In this document: piece by piece, positions 55,007 to 63,175 of the stretch
Layout of the letters: the number at the start of each line of letters is the position of its first letter
How positions within the stretch are numbered: position 1 is the stretch's first letter
From: Alicyclobacillus suci
GTDB taxonomy: Bacteria > Bacillota > Bacilli > Alicyclobacillales > Alicyclobacillaceae
DNA: 64,000 bases
NCBI RefSeq assembly: GCF_017329615.1
Contig: NZ_JAFMTW010000011.1
Coordinates: 1-64,000 of the forward strand
Direction: 5' to 3'
Translations under genes and position numbers: made by a program
Notes under the pieces: generated by a model
What the model was told of the DNA's origin: nothing
What the model saw: only the letters and a program-made list of their open reading frames with translations
The model's database searches: none

Positions 55007-56026
55007 GTGCCTGCGACGCCAGTCGTCTATATCGACGTAGTTTTTGTCGTCAATTTCGTCATGGATGGCGTGTTATTGTGGACCACTGGCTGGTTACTCA
55101 AACGTAGCACGCGATTCCGGCGAGTAGCACTCGGAGCACTCCTTGGGGCTGGTTACGGACTATGCATGTTCTTTCCCATTTTGTCCTTGCTCACCACTTG
55201 GCCTGGGAAGGCGCTGATGTCCGTTGCCATGGTTTTCATCGCGTTGCCGCACAAGGGAATGCTTGACCTGCTTCGCCAAGTTGTCGTTTTCTTCTTTGTT
55301 TCGTTTGTGTTTGCCGGTGCAGCAGTCGCGTTGGGATTCGCCATTCCCAGCACGTCTTTGGGAAAGGGTATCGCGGTAAACGGGCATGGTCTCATGTTTG
55401 CCACGTCAGGTGAAACATTGGCTTTAATGGCCGCTGTGCCGATTTGTGTTTTTGGCATACAGAGATTGATGATGCGACTCCGGCGGGTGCAACAGCGCAG
55501 CAACTGGATAGTAGCCGTTGCGGCGAAATTTGGCGACGTAGTGGTTCAGTTTGATGGCTTATTGGACTCAGGCAATCAACTGTATGACCCGGTCTCTAAA
55601 TGCCCGGTATCCTTTGTGGATATGGACATTTTGTTGCCGGTACTACCCGAGGACGTACGAGGGGAAATCGCGAAGGGAACGGATCTGTTGACTGCTGTGG
55701 CTACCCTGGCGGCCTCGACGTCGTTTCGTTTGGTTCCGTTTCAAGGAGCTAGTGGTAAGGGCCTGACGGTGGCGTTGCGACCGGATGAGGTCACCTTACA
55801 ACAAAATGGGGAGCGGCTTCGGGTGCGCAACGCGCAACTCTTGGCAGTGTACCCAGGCACACTCAGCAGCGATGGAACATTCCAAGCGATTTTGCATATG
55901 GACATGATGAATGGAGATGACGAGGTTGAAAGCACTCGACACACTCAAGGACCTCAATATGAAATTGCGAATTCGCCTCCGGTTGTTCTATCTACGCATT
56001 CGCGTGAGACTCCAAGGCAGTCCTGA
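55007..56026 (+). CDS. spoIIGA: Sporulation sigma-E processing peptidase SpoIIGA
   Basis: 339 residues: five membrane segments in the first ~150 residues ([19 protein letters not shown] onward), then an aspartic protease domain with [12 protein letters not shown] (Asp187). In B. subtilis the enzyme dimerises, is signalled by forespore SpoIIR, and cleaves pro-sigma-E in the mother cell. GTG 55007 follows GAGGTGG. Its 3' end overlaps sigE by 68 bases, longer than usual. Confidence 0.93.
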   Translation: MPATPVVYIDVVFVVNFVMDGVLLWTTGWLLKRSTRFRRVALGALLGAGYGLCMFFPILSLLTTWPGKALMSVAMVFIALPHKGMLDLLRQVVVFFFVSFVFAGAAVALGFAIPSTSLGKGIAVNGHGLMFATSGETLALMAAVPICVFGIQRLMMRLRRVQQRSNWIVAVAAKFGDVVVQFDGLLDSGNQLYDPVSKCPVSFVDMDILLPVLPEDVRGEIAKGTDLLTAVATLAASTSFRLVPFQGASGKGLTVALRPDEVTLQQNGERLRVRNAQLLAVYPGTLSSDGTFQAILHMDMMNGDDEVESTRHTQGPQYEIANSPPVVLSTHSRETPRQS

Positions 56027-56675
56027 AGAGGTCTATTACGTTGGGGGAAGCGAGGCACTGCCGCCGCCGTTGACCCGCGAAGAAGAGCAATATTTACTTG
56101 AACAATTGCCGTCGGGCGACGAGTCTGTGCGCGCGATGTTAATCGAACGCAACCTTCGGCTGGTCGTCTATATTGCCCGCAAGTTTGAAAACACGGGAAT
56201 CAATATTGAAGACCTTGTTTCAATCGGGACGATTGGATTGATTAAGGCCGTCAATACGTTTGATCCGACGAAGAAGATTAAACTCGCTACATATGCTTCA
56301 AGATGTATCGAAAACGAGATTTTGATGTATCTTCGTCGCAACAACAAACTGCGTTCGGAAGTCTCGTTTGACGAGCCGCTGAATGTGGACTGGGATGGCA
56401 ATGAGCTGTTGCTGTCAGATGTTTTAGGGACGGAATCTGACACGATTTATCGCAACTTGGAGGATGAGGTTGACCGCGAATTATTGTATGACGCGTTGGA
56501 AAAATTGTCGGAGCGCGAGCGAAAGATCATGCAATTGCGGTTTGGCCTGGGGACCGGGCGTGAGATGACGCAAAAAGATGTGGCAGACCTACTTGGTATT
56601 TCGCAATCTTACATTTCGCGATTGGAAAAGAGAATTTTGAAACGGCTACAACGCGAGTTTAACAAGATGATTTAA
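55959..56675 (+). CDS. sigE: RNA polymerase sporulation sigma factor SigE (pro-form)
   Basis: Mother-cell sigma factor after septation. 238 residues. ATG 55959 gives a basic, amphipathic pro-sequence ([20 protein letters not shown]) like that of B. subtilis, then the processing region [15 protein letters not shown], which is nearly identical. Region 2 ([19 protein letters not shown]) and region 4 ([22 protein letters not shown]) are complete. The start lies inside spoIIGA with only AAGG as a ribosome site, so coupled translation is likely; an ATG at 55911 would add 16 residues. Confidence 0.95.
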   Translation: MKLRIRLRLFYLRIRVRLQGSPEEVYYVGGSEALPPPLTREEEQYLLEQLPSGDESVRAMLIERNLRLVVYIARKFENTGINIEDLVSIGTIGLIKAVNTFDPTKKIKLATYASRCIENEILMYLRRNNKLRSEVSFDEPLNVDWDGNELLLSDVLGTESDTIYRNLEDEVDRELLYDALEKLSERERKIMQLRFGLGTGREMTQKDVADLLGISQSYISRLEKRILKRLQREFNKMI

Positions 56676-56684
56676 GTCAGCCGC

Positions 56685-56735
56685 AAGGGCGTGTCCGAAC
56701 GCACATCACTGCATTCGGACACGCCCTTGTCTAAC
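56685..56735 (+). terminator. Strong terminator between sigE and sigG
   Basis: AAGGGCGTGTCCGAA (56685-56699) pairs perfectly with TTCGGACACGCCCTT (56714-56728). The T tract is short. It insulates sigG from the spoIIG transcript. Confidence 0.82.
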
Positions 56736-56828
56736 GCTGCATACTCCCTCTAGTGGGCCTACTGGCCGAGCCATTTACATAACGTATAAAGGGATTTTTT
56801 GCGTGCGTTGCAGCCCCTCCTAAGCGGT

Positions 56829-56857
56829 GCATAAGTTCATCTTTCACGGACATACTG
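56829..56857 (+). promoter_or_regulatory. Sigma-F (or sigma-G) type promoter of sigG
   Basis: GCATA (56829-56833) fits the -35 GYATA, and GGACATACTG (56848-56857) fits the sigma-F -10 pattern GGNNANANTR at every fixed base, with a 14-nt spacer. The 67 bases to the sigG start fit a normal leader. Forespore expression of sigG by sigma-F is the known B. subtilis logic. Confidence 0.75.
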
Positions 56858-56923
56858 AAGACGAATTATGGAAATTATGGATATGCCCGTGGCAGATCAA
56901 TGCACCTTTTGGGGGGAACTTCT

Positions 56924-57703
56924 ATGAAGCGCAACAAGGTCGAAATCTGCGGCGTCAACACCTCACAACTTCCCGTCTTAACCAATGTTCAAATGCGCGA
57001 CTTGTTTGCTCGGCTACAAAGCGGTGAACTGTCGGCGCGCGAGCAACTTGTCAATGGGAACCTCCGCTTAGTCTTATCTGTGATTCAACGCTTTAACAAT
57101 CGAGGGGAATATGTTGACGATTTGTTTCAGGTCGGTTGCATTGGTCTCATGAAAGCCATTGATAATTTCGACCTCGGGCAGAATGTGCGTTTTTCTACGT
57201 ACGCCGTACCTATGATTGTGGGAGAAATTCGACGTTATTTGCGGGATAACAATCCGATTCGCGTGAGCCGTTCTTTGCGAGACATCGCATATAAGGCCTT
57301 GCAGGTTCGCGATGCACTGACGACTCGCCATTTGCGAGAACCGACGATTATGGAGATTGCCAAGGAAATGGATGTCCCAAAAGAAGAAGTGGTGTTTGCG
57401 CTCGACGCAATTCAGGATCCTGTGTCGATGTTTGAGCCCATTTATCACGACGGGGGAGACCCTATTTATGTGATGGATCAGATTCACGATGACAAGGAAC
57501 TTGACGCGAGCTGGGTGGAGGGTATCGCACTCCGCGAGGCCATGCACAAGCTAACCGACAGAGAGAAGAAAATTTTGTCCATGCGATTTTACGAAGGAAA
57601 GACGCAAATGGAGGTCGCAGACGAAATCGGCATCTCCCAAGCGCAGGTATCCCGTCTCGAAAAAGCGGCGATTCAGCGCATGCATAAACACATTCAGTCG
57701 TAA
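56924..57703 (+). CDS. sigG: RNA polymerase sporulation sigma factor SigG
   Basis: Late forespore sigma factor. 259 residues, very close to B. subtilis throughout: start MKRNKVEICGVNTSQLPVL, region 2 NGNLRLVLSVIQRFNNRGEY, region 3 DPVSMFEPIYHDGGDPIYV and region 4 KTQMEVADEIGISQAQVSRLEK. ATG 56924 follows GGGGGGAA; an earlier in-frame start at 56900 lacks homology. Behind its own sigma-F-type promoter. Confidence 0.97.
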   Translation: MKRNKVEICGVNTSQLPVLTNVQMRDLFARLQSGELSAREQLVNGNLRLVLSVIQRFNNRGEYVDDLFQVGCIGLMKAIDNFDLGQNVRFSTYAVPMIVGEIRRYLRDNNPIRVSRSLRDIAYKALQVRDALTTRHLREPTIMEIAKEMDVPKEEVVFALDAIQDPVSMFEPIYHDGGDPIYVMDQIHDDKELDASWVEGIALREAMHKLTDREKKILSMRFYEGKTQMEVADEIGISQAQVSRLEKAAIQRMHKHIQS

Positions 57704-57717
57704 AAGCCTGTAGTCCT

Positions 57718-57738
57718 GTCATATAGATGAAATATGAC
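57718..57738 (+). repeat. Inverted repeat just upstream of the ylmC ribosome site
   Basis: GTCATAT (57718-57724) and ATATGAC (57732-57738) with a seven-base loop, ending two bases before AGGAGG. It could be an operator, or a hairpin close to the ribosome site. Confidence 0.45.
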
Positions 57739-57762
57739 TAGGAGGAAGGCGGATCCGTCTTG

Positions 57763-58056
57763 ATGCGAATATCTGACTTGCAATCAAAAGATGTCGTGAA
57801 TGTGGAAGATGGAAAGCGTCTTGGTACCATCGGCGACTTGGAGCTCGACACTGACAGCGGACTTGTCCGGTCGCTCGTCATTCCTGGACAGGGGCGGTTT
57901 TTTGGGATGGTCGGCAGTACACAGGATTACATCATTCCGTGGAACCAGATTGTCAAAATTGGTTCGGACGTCATTCTTGTCGATTTGCGACCTCCCAGTG
58001 AGACTGGCTATTACATTCCCCCGGACTCCGGGAAACGCGGCACGGGTGGGTACTGA
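57763..58056 (+). CDS. ylmC: YlmC/YmxH-family PRC-barrel protein
   Basis: 97 residues from ATG 57763: MRISDLQSKDVVNVEDGKRLG and GDLELDTDSGLVRSLVIPG, a PRC-barrel-like small beta fold, with IIPWNQIVKIGSDVILVDL. The family is conserved in spore formers near sigG or dapG; role unknown. GGAGGAAGG lies upstream. A TTG at 57760 would add one residue. Confidence 0.88.
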   Translation: MRISDLQSKDVVNVEDGKRLGTIGDLELDTDSGLVRSLVIPGQGRFFGMVGSTQDYIIPWNQIVKIGSDVILVDLRPPSETGYYIPPDSGKRGTGGY

Positions 58057-58119
58057 AATTGTGTCAATCCATCGCCAAACGCGGCACGGCTCATGTATGA
58101 TATTCTTGGGGGGATGAGC

Positions 58120-58923
58120 GTGCTAACGAACTGGTACCAGTACGGCAACAGCATCGGCGTGCAACCCGAGTGGACCACTGCGGGCGTGCGCGCCTTGTTT
58201 ACGTTTCGCCACCATCCGGATGACCCGAAGGACACGTTGAACTTGGCGTTTCAAGCGGGCACGCCACCGTCTGCTACGGTGACCAATCGGTCGCTCGTCG
58301 CGAAGCAGATGGGGGTGGAGTTGTCCACGTTTGTGTTTGTGAAGCAGGTTCATGGGACATCTGTGCTGACTATCACCGCAAACGACCGGGGGATGGGGGC
58401 GATGGCGCCCGACTCGAGTCGCGTGTCAGCAGACGCGATGGTGACAAATGTTCCAGACGTGACACTTTGCATATTGACGGCGGACTGTGTCCCTGTTTTG
58501 TTTTACGATCCGGTGCGCCGCGCCGTCGGTGCCGCACATTCTGGTTGGCGCGGTACGGTTGGGCATATCAGCGCTCGCGTCGTGGAAGCGATGCAACGCG
58601 AGTTTGGTACGAATCCGCGTGATTTGTTGGTGAGCATCGGTCCGTCGATTCGCAGTTGCTGTTATGAAGTGGACGATGTGGTGGCGGAGCCGGTAGCACG
58701 TGAATTTCAAGATTCGGTTTTGTTTCCGCGGTTTGGAAAGCCGAATAAATATCGGTTTTCGATGCAAGCTGCCATCCGCAGGGATTTAGAACGTCTTGGC
58801 GTGGCACGGGCGCGGATTGAAGACACTGGATTGTGTACGTCCTGTCGGGTCAACCACTTGTTTTCGCATCGTAAAGAGCAAGGTCGCGCAGGTCGACTCG
58901 GTGCGTGCATTGCACTTGCGTGA
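58120..58923 (+). CDS. pgeF: Peptidoglycan editing factor PgeF / polyphenol oxidase family (YlmD)
   Basis: 267 residues of the DUF152 (YfiH) family. Metal and catalytic residues are in VKQVHGTSVL, CILTADCVPVLFYD, AAHSGWRGTVGHI and CTSCRVNHLFSHRKEQGRAGR. E. coli PgeF removes L-Ser wrongly placed in UDP-MurNAc peptides; other members oxidise phenols or act on nucleosides. The cell-wall setting favours the editing role. GTG 58120 is chosen with GGGGGG seven bases upstream; ATG 58114 sits too close to it. Confidence 0.88.
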   Translation: MLTNWYQYGNSIGVQPEWTTAGVRALFTFRHHPDDPKDTLNLAFQAGTPPSATVTNRSLVAKQMGVELSTFVFVKQVHGTSVLTITANDRGMGAMAPDSSRVSADAMVTNVPDVTLCILTADCVPVLFYDPVRRAVGAAHSGWRGTVGHISARVVEAMQREFGTNPRDLLVSIGPSIRSCCYEVDDVVAEPVAREFQDSVLFPRFGKPNKYRFSMQAAIRRDLERLGVARARIEDTGLCTSCRVNHLFSHRKEQGRAGRLGACIALA

Positions 58924-58935
58924 AATGGGGGCATT

Positions 58936-59649
58936 GTGGTGGACGATTCGTATATCTTGAAAAACGTAGAACAGGTACGTACACAGGTGCAGCGTGCACT
59001 GTCGCGCCGTAGTCGCCCTGCGGACGCTGTTCGAATTATCGCTGTGACGAAGTCGGCGACATCTGATGTTTTACCTCTCTTGGCGAATGCGGGAATTTTC
59101 GACGCTGCGGAGAATCGCTGGCAAGTTGCACGGGATAAGTTTGAACATCCTGCTGCAAAGCGGTTTGAGTGGCACTTCATCGGCTCTTTACAAACGAACA
59201 AGGTAAAGTATATCGTGCCAAGGTTTAACTGGGTCCATTCGGTGGATAGGTTAGAACTGGCTCGCGCGTTGTCGCAAGAGGCTGTCAAACAATCGCGCAC
59301 GTTGAATGTGTTACTGCAGGTGAACATTGCTCGCGAACCGCAAAAGCACGGATTTTTCGCAGAAGATGTCAAAGCCGTCGCTGGTGCGGTAGTGGCATTG
59401 CCAAACTTGGTATTGCGCGGATTTATGGCCATGGCTCCAAAAGTGAATGACATGGAGGAAACTCGCCCCGTGTTTCGCGCGATGGACGAGCTGCTCGCAA
59501 AGACGCGGCAGACACTTGGACTCCCTCAATTGACGGAGTTGTCGATGGGGATGTCGGAAGATTATCCGGTCGCTGTGGAGGAAGGTGCCACGATGATTCG
59601 CGTCGGCAGATATTTGGTTGGACACCCCGGCGGGGCCAAGGAGGAGTAG
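58936..59649 (+). CDS. ylmE: YggS-family PLP homeostasis protein (YlmE)
   Basis: 237 residues, TIM-barrel with PLP on the Lys of IAVTKSA (about residue 37). ENRWQ takes the place of the more common ENYVQE, and WHFIGSLQTNKVKYI and LSMGMSEDYPVAVEEGATMIRVG are diagnostic. It carries PLP and affects amino-acid pools rather than catalysing a known reaction. Twelve bases after pgeF; next gene is ylmG, not sepF. Confidence 0.93.
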   Translation: MVDDSYILKNVEQVRTQVQRALSRRSRPADAVRIIAVTKSATSDVLPLLANAGIFDAAENRWQVARDKFEHPAAKRFEWHFIGSLQTNKVKYIVPRFNWVHSVDRLELARALSQEAVKQSRTLNVLLQVNIAREPQKHGFFAEDVKAVAGAVVALPNLVLRGFMAMAPKVNDMEETRPVFRAMDELLAKTRQTLGLPQLTELSMGMSEDYPVAVEEGATMIRVGRYLVGHPGGAKEE

Positions 59650-59654
59650 ACATT

Positions 59655-59942
59655 TTGGGTGTGTTGGTGAGTGTCGTCCGCGGCTTGTTTTCTGCGTATT
59701 GGTACGTATTGTTGGCAGCTGCGTTTGTCAGTTATGTGCCAGATATCCGCCATACGCGCGTAGGGCAGTGGCTTGCGCGCGTGACGGATCCATATCTAAA
59801 TTTGTTTCGGCGCGTCATTCGCCCGGTGCCGATTGGGCAGATTTATTTGGATTTATCATGGATTGTCGGCGCTGCGGTATTTTTTGTAATTGAAGAGGCG
59901 GTAGGGATTGTAATGGTGCGACTGTTGGTGAATTTGCAATGA
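59655..59942 (+). CDS. ylmG: YggT-family membrane protein (YlmG)
   Basis: 95 residues, two membrane segments separated by the YggT motif DPYLNLFRRVIRPVPIGQIYLDLS. Conserved beside division genes in Gram-positive bacteria and plastids; role unclear. The start is a TTG five bases after ylmE; its stop overlaps ylmH by four bases (ATGA). Confidence 0.9.
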   Translation: MGVLVSVVRGLFSAYWYVLLAAAFVSYVPDIRHTRVGQWLARVTDPYLNLFRRVIRPVPIGQIYLDLSWIVGAAVFFVIEEAVGIVMVRLLVNLQ

Positions 59943-60709
59943 GTGATAAACACGCGTGGGTCCGCGAGGGAGAGCGGCCATTGGTTCGGACAAGCGAGGA
60001 CTGGTGCGCGCAAGTGGAAGCAAAGGGGCATTGGTATCTGACTGATTTCCTTACGCCGCGTGAAGAGTATCTTGTCAACAGTGTGGCGGTCGGTCGCGGT
60101 CTCATCGTCGAGACGTTTGGTGGTTATGCGCACGCCGAGCGCCGTCGCGCCTTGCTGATGCCTGGCGAGTGGTATCCACAGCCGGAAGATTATGCAATAT
60201 CCTGTCTGGAGTTGACTTCCCTCGAAGGCCCACTACGTCACAAGGATGTCTTGGGGAGCGTGTTGGGCCTGGGCTTGCAACGAAAAATGCTTGGTGACAT
60301 CGCCGTTGTTGGTACCAAGGCGTATGTATTTGTCACGGATGCCATGGCGACTTTTATCTACGAATCGCTTAACCGCGTCGGAAGATCTACCGTGTCCGTG
60401 GCGAAAGTGACACAGGCGCCGGAATTGCCAGCACCTGATTACGAAGAAATGGACGTCAGTCTGGCTTCGTTGCGATTGGATGCAGTCGTTGCACATGCAT
60501 GCCATATGTCGCGAGCAAAGGCGCAGGCGGCTGTGGAGCGCGGTGACGTCACATTGAATTTCGTAGCGGCCACCAACCGCGATGAAATTGACCAAGGAGA
60601 TTTGCTGTCTGTTCGGGGGTTCGGGAGAGTTAAGATTCTACAAACGCTTGGCACGACCCGCCGGGAGCTTACGCGTGTACGGGTTGGCATTCTTCGATCA
60701 AACCGTTAG
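59939..60709 (+). CDS. ylmH: S4-domain RNA-binding protein YlmH
   Basis: 256 residues. N-terminal YlmH-specific region (TDFLTPREEYLVNSV, DVLGSVLGLGLQRKMLGDI) and a C-terminal S4 domain (about 180-245: SLRLDAVVAHACHMSRAKAQAAVERGDVTLN). Linked in Bacillus to ribosome rescue and quality control; earlier noted as a division-cluster gene. Coupled to ylmG. Confidence 0.93.
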   Translation: MSDKHAWVREGERPLVRTSEDWCAQVEAKGHWYLTDFLTPREEYLVNSVAVGRGLIVETFGGYAHAERRRALLMPGEWYPQPEDYAISCLELTSLEGPLRHKDVLGSVLGLGLQRKMLGDIAVVGTKAYVFVTDAMATFIYESLNRVGRSTVSVAKVTQAPELPAPDYEEMDVSLASLRLDAVVAHACHMSRAKAQAAVERGDVTLNFVAATNRDEIDQGDLLSVRGFGRVKILQTLGTTRRELTRVRVGILRSNR

Positions 60710-60835
60710 TGTCTATTGCCGGATCGCTCGCATTTCACGGGAGGAATTGCTCGTTTTATGTCGAAGTACGTCTGCATGGAGTTTGTCGATAGATGCTTTG
60801 TCTTGCAAGGCGCTGTCGAATAAGGAGGACCCAAG

Positions 60836-61339
60836 GTGCCCCTGTCGCCAATAGACATTCACAATAAAGAGTTTAGTCGCTCGTTTCGAGGTTATAACGA
60901 AGATGAGGTCGATGATTTTCTCGAACGTGTGATTCAGGATTATGAAGGGCTGATTCGTCAAAATAAGCAGTTGGAAGAAGAAATCAATCGTCTAAATGAG
61001 AAACTTGCGCACTATGACAGTCTGGAGAACAGCCTGAGCAAGTCGATTCTGGTGGCGCAAGAGACTGCAGAGGAACTCAAAGGCAACGCGCGCAAAGAGG
61101 CGCAACTGATTATTCGCGAGGCAGAGAAGAATGCCGATAAAATTGTCAGTGAGGCGTTGAACAAGGCGCGCAAGATTGCGTTAGATATGGAAGAGATGCA
61201 GAAGCAGGCGGCCGTGTTTCGAGCGCGTTTCCGCTCCCTCGTGCAGTCTCAGTTGGAGATGATGGAATCCGGGGATTGGGAATCGTTTGACCGCGAGCTT
61301 GCGCGTCGGGAAGCGGCGATTGCGGAGTCAGGGCTCTAA
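60836..61339 (+). CDS. divIVA: Cell division/pole protein DivIVA
   Basis: 167 residues: N-terminal membrane-curvature domain (SPIDIHNKEFSRSFRGYNEDEVDDFLERV), then long coiled coil (about 35-145). It marks negative curvature at septa and poles. GTG 60836 follows AAGGAGGACC. Terminator follows; ileS, the next gene in B. subtilis, is not here. Confidence 0.95.
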   Translation: MPLSPIDIHNKEFSRSFRGYNEDEVDDFLERVIQDYEGLIRQNKQLEEEINRLNEKLAHYDSLENSLSKSILVAQETAEELKGNARKEAQLIIREAEKNADKIVSEALNKARKIALDMEEMQKQAAVFRARFRSLVQSQLEMMESGDWESFDRELARREAAIAESGL

Positions 61340-61383
61340 GGACGACTGTAACGTCTGCAGATTTTGCAGCTATCCATAGGGTA

Positions 61384-61424
61384 AATGGAGTGTGCATTCG
61401 CGCGCGAACCGCACTCCATTTTTA
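61384..61424 (+). terminator. Rho-independent terminator after divIVA
   Basis: AATGGAGTG (61384-61392) pairs with CACTCCATT (61412-61420), followed by TTT, with an inner TGC/GCA extension. Confidence 0.88.
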
Positions 61425-61698
61425 TGTGGAAGCGATGTTGAGACAGTCGCTGAATGGCGCGCATAACGACTATCTGTTTTTTTTGGATGAATTTGGGGCG
61501 ATGGGTGTGACAATCGGTCTTATGTTAGAAGGGGTCAGACCCAGGGATCCAGCTACCTATCCTAATCAGACATTTCAACTGACATGCCGCCGGATAAGGC
61601 AGATTTCGTGCGCTAAGCTGCCAGGCAGGCCCCTGTGCCGCCGCGGGCACGTGCATTGCCCCGGCCAACACCCTCCGAGGCCCTGCGCTCACAATACA
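61425..61698. other. Non-coding stretch with a GGGGTCAGACCC motif
   Basis: An open frame of 133 codons crosses this stretch but starts inside the divIVA terminator, has no ribosome site and shows Cys/Arg/Pro-rich nonsense composition, so I do not call it. The sequence contains GGGGTCAGACCC near 61541 and GC-rich partial palindromes at about 61619-61660 (TGCC-GCCGC-GGGCA). It may be a decayed small mobile element. Confidence 0.4.
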
Positions 61699-61731
61699 GA
61701 AAAAGCATATCGTCGTCCGATACGCTTTTTC
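61699..61731. terminator. Bidirectional terminator
   Basis: GAAAAAGC-A-TATCG (61699-61712) pairs with CGATA-C-GCTTTTTC (61718-61731), A-rich on one side and T-rich on the other. It would end the minus-strand gene at 61801 and any read-through from the plus strand. Confidence 0.82.
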
Positions 61732-61800
61732 TCTTCAGTCAGTATCGCGTCACGTCTCCGCCCGAAAAAATTCCTGCGCATCGATGTTTGAATGTGCCAT

Positions 61801-62028
61801 CTAGTGTAATCGCCGCCCGATGACGAATAGCCCGAGCCCGAGCCCCAGTGCCGCCAAGCAGACTGGTGTCAGCGGAATCACCATTTGAAACCACAGCTTC
61901 GTCAACCAGCAGGCGATGAGCAAAATTGCGCCAACCCACATTAATACCCAAGCTACTGTTAACACTTGATTTCGTCGCAACCGTTTATTCGCTCCAGTCG
62001 TGAATTCATCCACTCTTCTATCATACAC
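61801..62028 (-). CDS. Small membrane protein, 75 residues
   Basis: Basic N-terminus (MYDRRVDEFTTGANKRLRRN), then two membrane segments: VLTVAWVLMWVGAILLIACW and MVIPLTPVCLAALGLGLGLFVIG. ATG 62028 has AAGG/TAGG upstream, and a terminator lies downstream, both supporting a real gene. No family recognised; resembles other short two-segment membrane proteins of Bacillota. Confidence 0.65.
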   Translation of the reverse strand: MYDRRVDEFTTGANKRLRRNQVLTVAWVLMWVGAILLIACWLTKLWFQMVIPLTPVCLAALGLGLGLFVIGRRLH

Positions 62029-62178
62029 CTAGCCTTACGCTTAGCGTTTGACAGTCCCGTGAACAAGCGTCATTTCGGATTTGTAATATATGGAATACAA
62101 AGTGGGAGAATGTGGTGCATCCCTGCCGGTATGGTTTGTTTCCCACTACCTACACTAAGGCGCAGGAGGCGGAGAGAT

Positions 62179-62508
62179 ATGGATTCGACAAAGCCTCATG
62201 CGACACCATGTGAAGAGTGCAGTATGACGGATAGGGGATTGACTCAGGCCGCATCCTATCTTGAACGTGCCAATTTCGCCGGCTACGTCGATTTGCTTCA
62301 GAAACCTTGGCGACTGGCGTTGTCCAATCTCATCGGTGGCATTTTCCGCGGAATTGGCATTGGACTCGGTTTCACCGTGATCGCTGGTACGCTTGTTCTG
62401 ATTTTACAGGAACTCGAAGTGTGGAATTTACCGGTCATTGGCCGGTATATCGCCGACCTTGTCGCTATTGTTCAAGCCCAGCTGCATACCAAGCAGTATA
62501 CGTATTAA
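62179..62508 (+). CDS. DUF5665-family membrane protein
   Basis: 109 residues from ATG 62179 (AGGAGGCGGAG upstream). The conserved stretch AGYVDLLQKPWRLALSNLIGG is followed by a membrane segment (IGIGLGFTVIAGTLVLILQEL) and a short tail (LPVIGRYIADLVAIVQAQL). Two Cys lie near the N-terminus (CEEC). The longer frame upstream overlaps the minus-strand gene and is not supported. Role unknown. Confidence 0.82.
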   Translation: MDSTKPHATPCEECSMTDRGLTQAASYLERANFAGYVDLLQKPWRLALSNLIGGIFRGIGIGLGFTVIAGTLVLILQELEVWNLPVIGRYIADLVAIVQAQLHTKQYTY

Positions 62509-62539
62509 AGAATTTGACGCCAGAAGGTGGGTGTGCGAA

Positions 62540-63175
62540 ATGAACTATGAACAACTGCGGGCGGAACTCGTCGCGACGAAGAACGAGATTGAGCGACGGC
62601 TTGAACAAGATACGGAGAGCGCCAATCTGTCCGAGAGCATGCAGGTGGAGTTGTCCGAGTTGTCGCTGTACGACAATCACCCGGCAGATGTCGGGAGTGA
62701 ATTGTTTTTGCGAGGGATGGCTGTCGGCGACCGAGTTCGTGACGAGGCGCACCTAGCAGATATCGAACAAGCGCTGCGCGCGATGGACGAGGGGACATAC
62801 GGACAGTGTCGCAAATGTGGGCGGGCCATTTCCATGGAGCGCTTGGCCGCCGTGCCGACGGCCATGTACTGCGTGGAGTGCCAGCGTGCGGAGGAAACGC
62901 AAAAGAAGCATCATCATCGACCAGTGGAAGAACATATGCTGTATCCAGGTTTTGGTGAAGTTTGGCATGACCGAGAAGATCAGAATGCGTATGACGGAGA
63001 AGATGCTTGGCAGGACGTCGAGCGCCACAATGAGCGCCCAACGTACGATTATGGGTATGAACAGGTTCATCTCGACGACAACCAAGGCATCGTCGACGAT
63101 ATGGACGCAATCACCAACGAGCAATACGAAGACCAACTGCCTCCGTCACCTACTTATCGTCCGCATGAATTTTGA
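62540..63175 (+). CDS. yteA: YteA-type DksA/TraR zinc-finger protein
   Basis: 211 residues. Coiled-coil N-terminus (MNYEQLRAELVATKNEIERRL), acidic helix (DEAHLADIEQALRAMDEGTYG), and a C4 zinc finger QCRKCGRAISMERL to YCVECQ (Cys pairs about 93/96 and 114/117). The long acidic C-terminal tail with WHDREDQNAYDGEDAWQDV is typical of YteA-family sporulation proteins. ATG 62540 follows GAAGGTGGG. Its last 26 bases overlap the convergent synthase gene. Confidence 0.85.
   Translation: MNYEQLRAELVATKNEIERRLEQDTESANLSESMQVELSELSLYDNHPADVGSELFLRGMAVGDRVRDEAHLADIEQALRAMDEGTYGQCRKCGRAISMERLAAVPTAMYCVECQRAEETQKKHHHRPVEEHMLYPGFGEVWHDREDQNAYDGEDAWQDVERHNERPTYDYGYEQVHLDDNQGIVDDMDAITNEQYEDQLPPSPTYRPHEF

Noticed and set aside
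61390-61791. 133-codon plus-strand frame after divIVA
   Set aside because: Starts inside the divIVA terminator, runs through another terminator, lacks a ribosome site and has an unnatural composition.
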